DNA from: Flavobacterium piscisymbiosum
GTDB taxonomy: Bacteria; Bacteroidota; Bacteroidia; Flavobacteriales; Flavobacteriaceae
Assembly (NCBI RefSeq): GCF_020905295.1
Contig: NZ_JAJJMM010000001.1
Location: 5,704,001 to 5,768,000 of the forward strand
Direction: 5' to 3'
DNA: 64,000 nt
The position numbers and the translations under genes are program-made. Within the stretch, counting starts at the first letter, position 1, and each line of letters opens with the position of its first letter. Below the pieces are notes generated by a model. The model was given only the letters and a program-made list of their open reading frames with translations. It was not told where the DNA came from and searched no databases. This document shows, in pieces, positions 62,728-64,000 of this stretch.

Positions 62728-63203
62728 CTGGTTGTAGTTATTTTAAACAGTAAAAAAAGCGTTTCATTTATTTGCTGTACGTTTAAATTTTTCACGCAGA
62801 TTTTGCAGATTGAGCAGATTCTTTTTTTATCGTTTAGAAATTTAATCTATTGTATTGATTTTAATAGTAAAAAAATATTTTCCTTTTTTGATAGGTATAA
62901 AAACCAGATTTCGATGTTTTAAAATAAAAACTAAGGAATTTTAAAATCTGCTCAATCTGCAAAATCTGCATGAAAATAAATACTCATTTGAGAATTACCA
63001 CAAAAATAAATCTATATTTCTATTTACATAAAACCCTTAAAGACAGAAAAATAAGTATAAATATTTAACGTATACTTATTTTTTTGTTTTTTTTATTGAA
63101 ATAAAATAAAATTCAAATCACTAGAAATCAATACATTAACACAAATTCCTATTCAATTTATAAGTTCCTCACCTCTATTCACTTAAAGAAAAATTAAAAA
63201 ACT

Positions 63204-63234
63204 TTTGGTTTTTATTATATTAAATTTAACTTTG
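63204..63234 (+). promoter_or_regulatory. susC promoter (second locus)
   Basis: TTTG (63204-63207), 19 bp, -7 box TAACTTTG (63227-63234), the same as at 42677-42707. The stretch GGTTTTTATTATATTAAA and the downstream TTTGTCTATAG are also shared. Confidence 0.75.
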
Positions 63235-63275
63235 TCTATAGAATTAGTAGAGTTTAAAACCAAAACAACTTAATT

Positions 63276-63362
63276 TTGAAAACAACCGAAAGCATATCAT
63301 TTTACATTCTTCCAAAAAAATATACTTATAACACTTTTTGTTATATGTGCTTCTGTTGTTAA
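63276..63362 (+). CDS. Cys-rich 28-residue leader peptide (susC locus 2)
   Basis: The twin of the short ORF at 42760-42846: TTG start with A at -3, KTTESIS, FYILPKKYTYNT, ending CYMCFCC and TAA. Length, frame, stop and all four Cys codons are kept. The third positions of the Pro, Thr and final Cys codons differ, which points to selection on the peptide. The hairpin TATAACA-N5-TGTTATA (63327-63345) lies inside it. Confidence 0.7.
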   Translation: MKTTESISFYILPKKYTYNTFCYMCFCC

Positions 63363-63389
63363 TTCCCTCACATTCTTTTCATTAAAAAT

Positions 63390-63422
63390 CGATTTCTATC
63401 TAAAAAGAATCGTTTTTTTTTA
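63390..63422 (+). terminator. Possible weak attenuator in susC leader 2
   Basis: CGATT (63390-63394) and AATCG (63408-63412) pair and are followed by ten T residues. It lies 27 nt after the leader-peptide stop. The stem is short, so this is only a candidate terminator; locus 1 has no equally clear match. Confidence 0.35.
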
Positions 63423-63538
63423 ACCTCAACGGTTTCTTATTGAATAATACACCATCATTTTGCTGCATTTTTTGCATCAGGAAGAAGTATCACGCATAAC
63501 TATAAATCATCCGGAAACAATAATTAATACGAACAAAC

Positions 63539-63571
63539 ATGACACAAATACCACTACAAAATTGCTCCTAA
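63539..63571 (+). CDS. Second short leader ORF, MTQIPLQNCS (susC locus 2)
   Basis: A 10-codon ORF whose stop codon touches the 5' arm of the conserved hairpin. It has one Cys where locus 1 has three, sharing the CAAAATTG (QNC) core. Confidence 0.5.
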   Translation: MTQIPLQNCS

Positions 63572-63619
63572 TATTTCTGCGGCAACAGAAATAGCAAGGC
63601 TAAAAGAACATTTATCACT
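63572..63619 (+). promoter_or_regulatory. Conserved leader hairpin and downstream block (susC locus 2)
   Basis: TATTTCTG (63572-63579), loop CGGCAA, CAGAAATA (63586-63593), then GCAAGGCTAAAAGAAC and ATTTATCACT (63594-63619). It matches 43082-43131 with a compensatory base pair and the same loop. The start of susC is 68 nt further on. Confidence 0.7.
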
Positions 63620-63687
63620 CAATAAAACAATGCGCAGGACATCCAATCTTCCGTCATTTTTTAATTACAAAAAATCAATAACCAAGA

Positions 63688-64000
63688 ATGAAAAAAAATA
63701 CCAAACTTATTTTATGGATTAGCATTTTGTTTATCTCCATCGGAATAAATGCTCAAGACACAGCACCCAATATTCAATCGAAACTAAGCGGAACGATTGT
63801 GGATCAAATATCAAATCAGCCTATTATTGGCGCTTCGGTAAACATAAAAGGAACTACACACGGCGTTGAAACGGATATCGACGGAAAATTTTACTTTCAG
63901 ACAGGACAAAAATTCCCTTATACTTTAGTTATTAATTATATCGGTTACAATTCTAAAGAAATAATCGTAGACGGAAGTCCGGTGGTAATAAAACTAACAG
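63688..64000 (+). CDS. Second SusC/RagA-type transporter (3' truncated by window end)
   Basis: The first 104 codons are visible. A signal peptide (cleavage near INAQ) precedes a carboxypeptidase-regulatory-like domain with GTIVDQISNQPIIGASVNIK and GTTHGVETDIDGKFYFQTGQ, very close to the first SusC (43210). The leader is duplicated as well, so this is probably a whole-locus duplication with its own SusD and perhaps more sulfatases beyond the window. Confidence 0.92.
   Translation, partial: MKKNTKLILWISILFISIGINAQDTAPNIQSKLSGTIVDQISNQPIIGASVNIKGTTHGVETDIDGKFYFQTGQKFPYTLVINYIGYNSKEIIVDGSPVVIKLT

Larger units (their letters stand above)
62728..63687. other. 960-bp region: inverted repeats, then the second susC leader
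   Basis: GCAGATTTTGCAGATTGAGC (62796 on) and its complement (62945-62969) form perfect 25-bp arms around 124 bp. AAAAATAAGTATA / TATACTTATTTTT (63047-63059, 63071-63083) is a 13-bp palindrome. From 63204 the promoter and leader of the second susC follow, with parts listed separately. Confidence 0.7.

Noticed and set aside
1..64000. CRISPR arrays, tRNA/rRNA genes, prophage or integrase genes
   Set aside because: No regularly spaced repeats, tRNA-like cloverleaf with CCA context, rRNA motifs or phage genes were noticed; a tRNA scan was not run.

Overview
The window is AT-rich DNA from a member of the Bacteroidota, very probably a Flavobacterium-type Flavobacteriia. Evidence: SusC/SusD outer-membrane pairs, Bacteroidota promoters with -7 boxes of the form TAnnTTTG, almost no Shine-Dalgarno sequences, and A-rich start regions. 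Gene-level assignments come from reading motifs in the translated frames; no database search was run.

Layout. 1-6.4 kb: small redox and housekeeping genes (3' end of an mdaB-type quinone reductase, a YgiN-like monooxygenase, a quinone oxidoreductase, a methyltransferase divergent from a LysR regulator, a DUF2130 protein, a META lipoprotein). 6.7-25 kb: nitrate/nitrite assimilation: nirB, nirD, DUF4202, a NarX-like sensor kinase, a NarL-like response regulator, a NarK transporter, a beta-barrel porin, a Crp/Fnr regulator divergent from a fused nitrate reductase (Mop + FAD/NAD reductase + BFD domains), and a rubredoxin-tailed protein. 25.4-33.8 kb: a Lys-rich histone-like protein, then a leftward molybdenum-cofactor and siroheme block (moeA, tauE-like, mobA, cobA, moaD, moeB-rhodanese, moaE, moaC-moaB fusion, moaA). 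34-42 kb: a leftward operon with two NarK-type transporters and a second molybdopterin reductase with cytochrome b, four-cluster ferredoxin, Rieske and small membrane subunits. 43-64 kb: sulfate-ester scavenging: SusC/SusD, four type I sulfatases, an SdsA-like alkylsulfatase, a split DUF1254/DUF1214 pair, a sterol-desaturase-family hydroxylase, a rhodanese-thioredoxin protein, a YeiH-type putative sulfate exporter, and the start of a second SusC.

How it fits together. NarK imports nitrate, the fused NasA reduces it to nitrite, and siroheme-dependent NirBD reduces nitrite to ammonium; the moa/moe/mob/cob genes supply both cofactors. Three of these promoters (nirB, nasA, moeA) share a nearly invariant 22-nt block fused to the -7 box. 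A different FNR-like box sits at one fixed distance from the -7 box at the porin and at the second nitrate operon, suggesting a separate oxygen or NO response. In the sulfur region both SusC genes have long duplicated leaders. Each encodes a conserved 28-residue peptide ending in CYMCFCC, followed by a second short Cys-containing ORF that runs into a conserved hairpin. This looks like a cysteine-sensing translational attenuator for sulfur scavenging and is the strongest candidate for an undescribed system here.

Intergenic DNA is crowded with several families of palindromic repeats, listed separately. No tRNA, rRNA, CRISPR array, transposase or prophage gene was seen.
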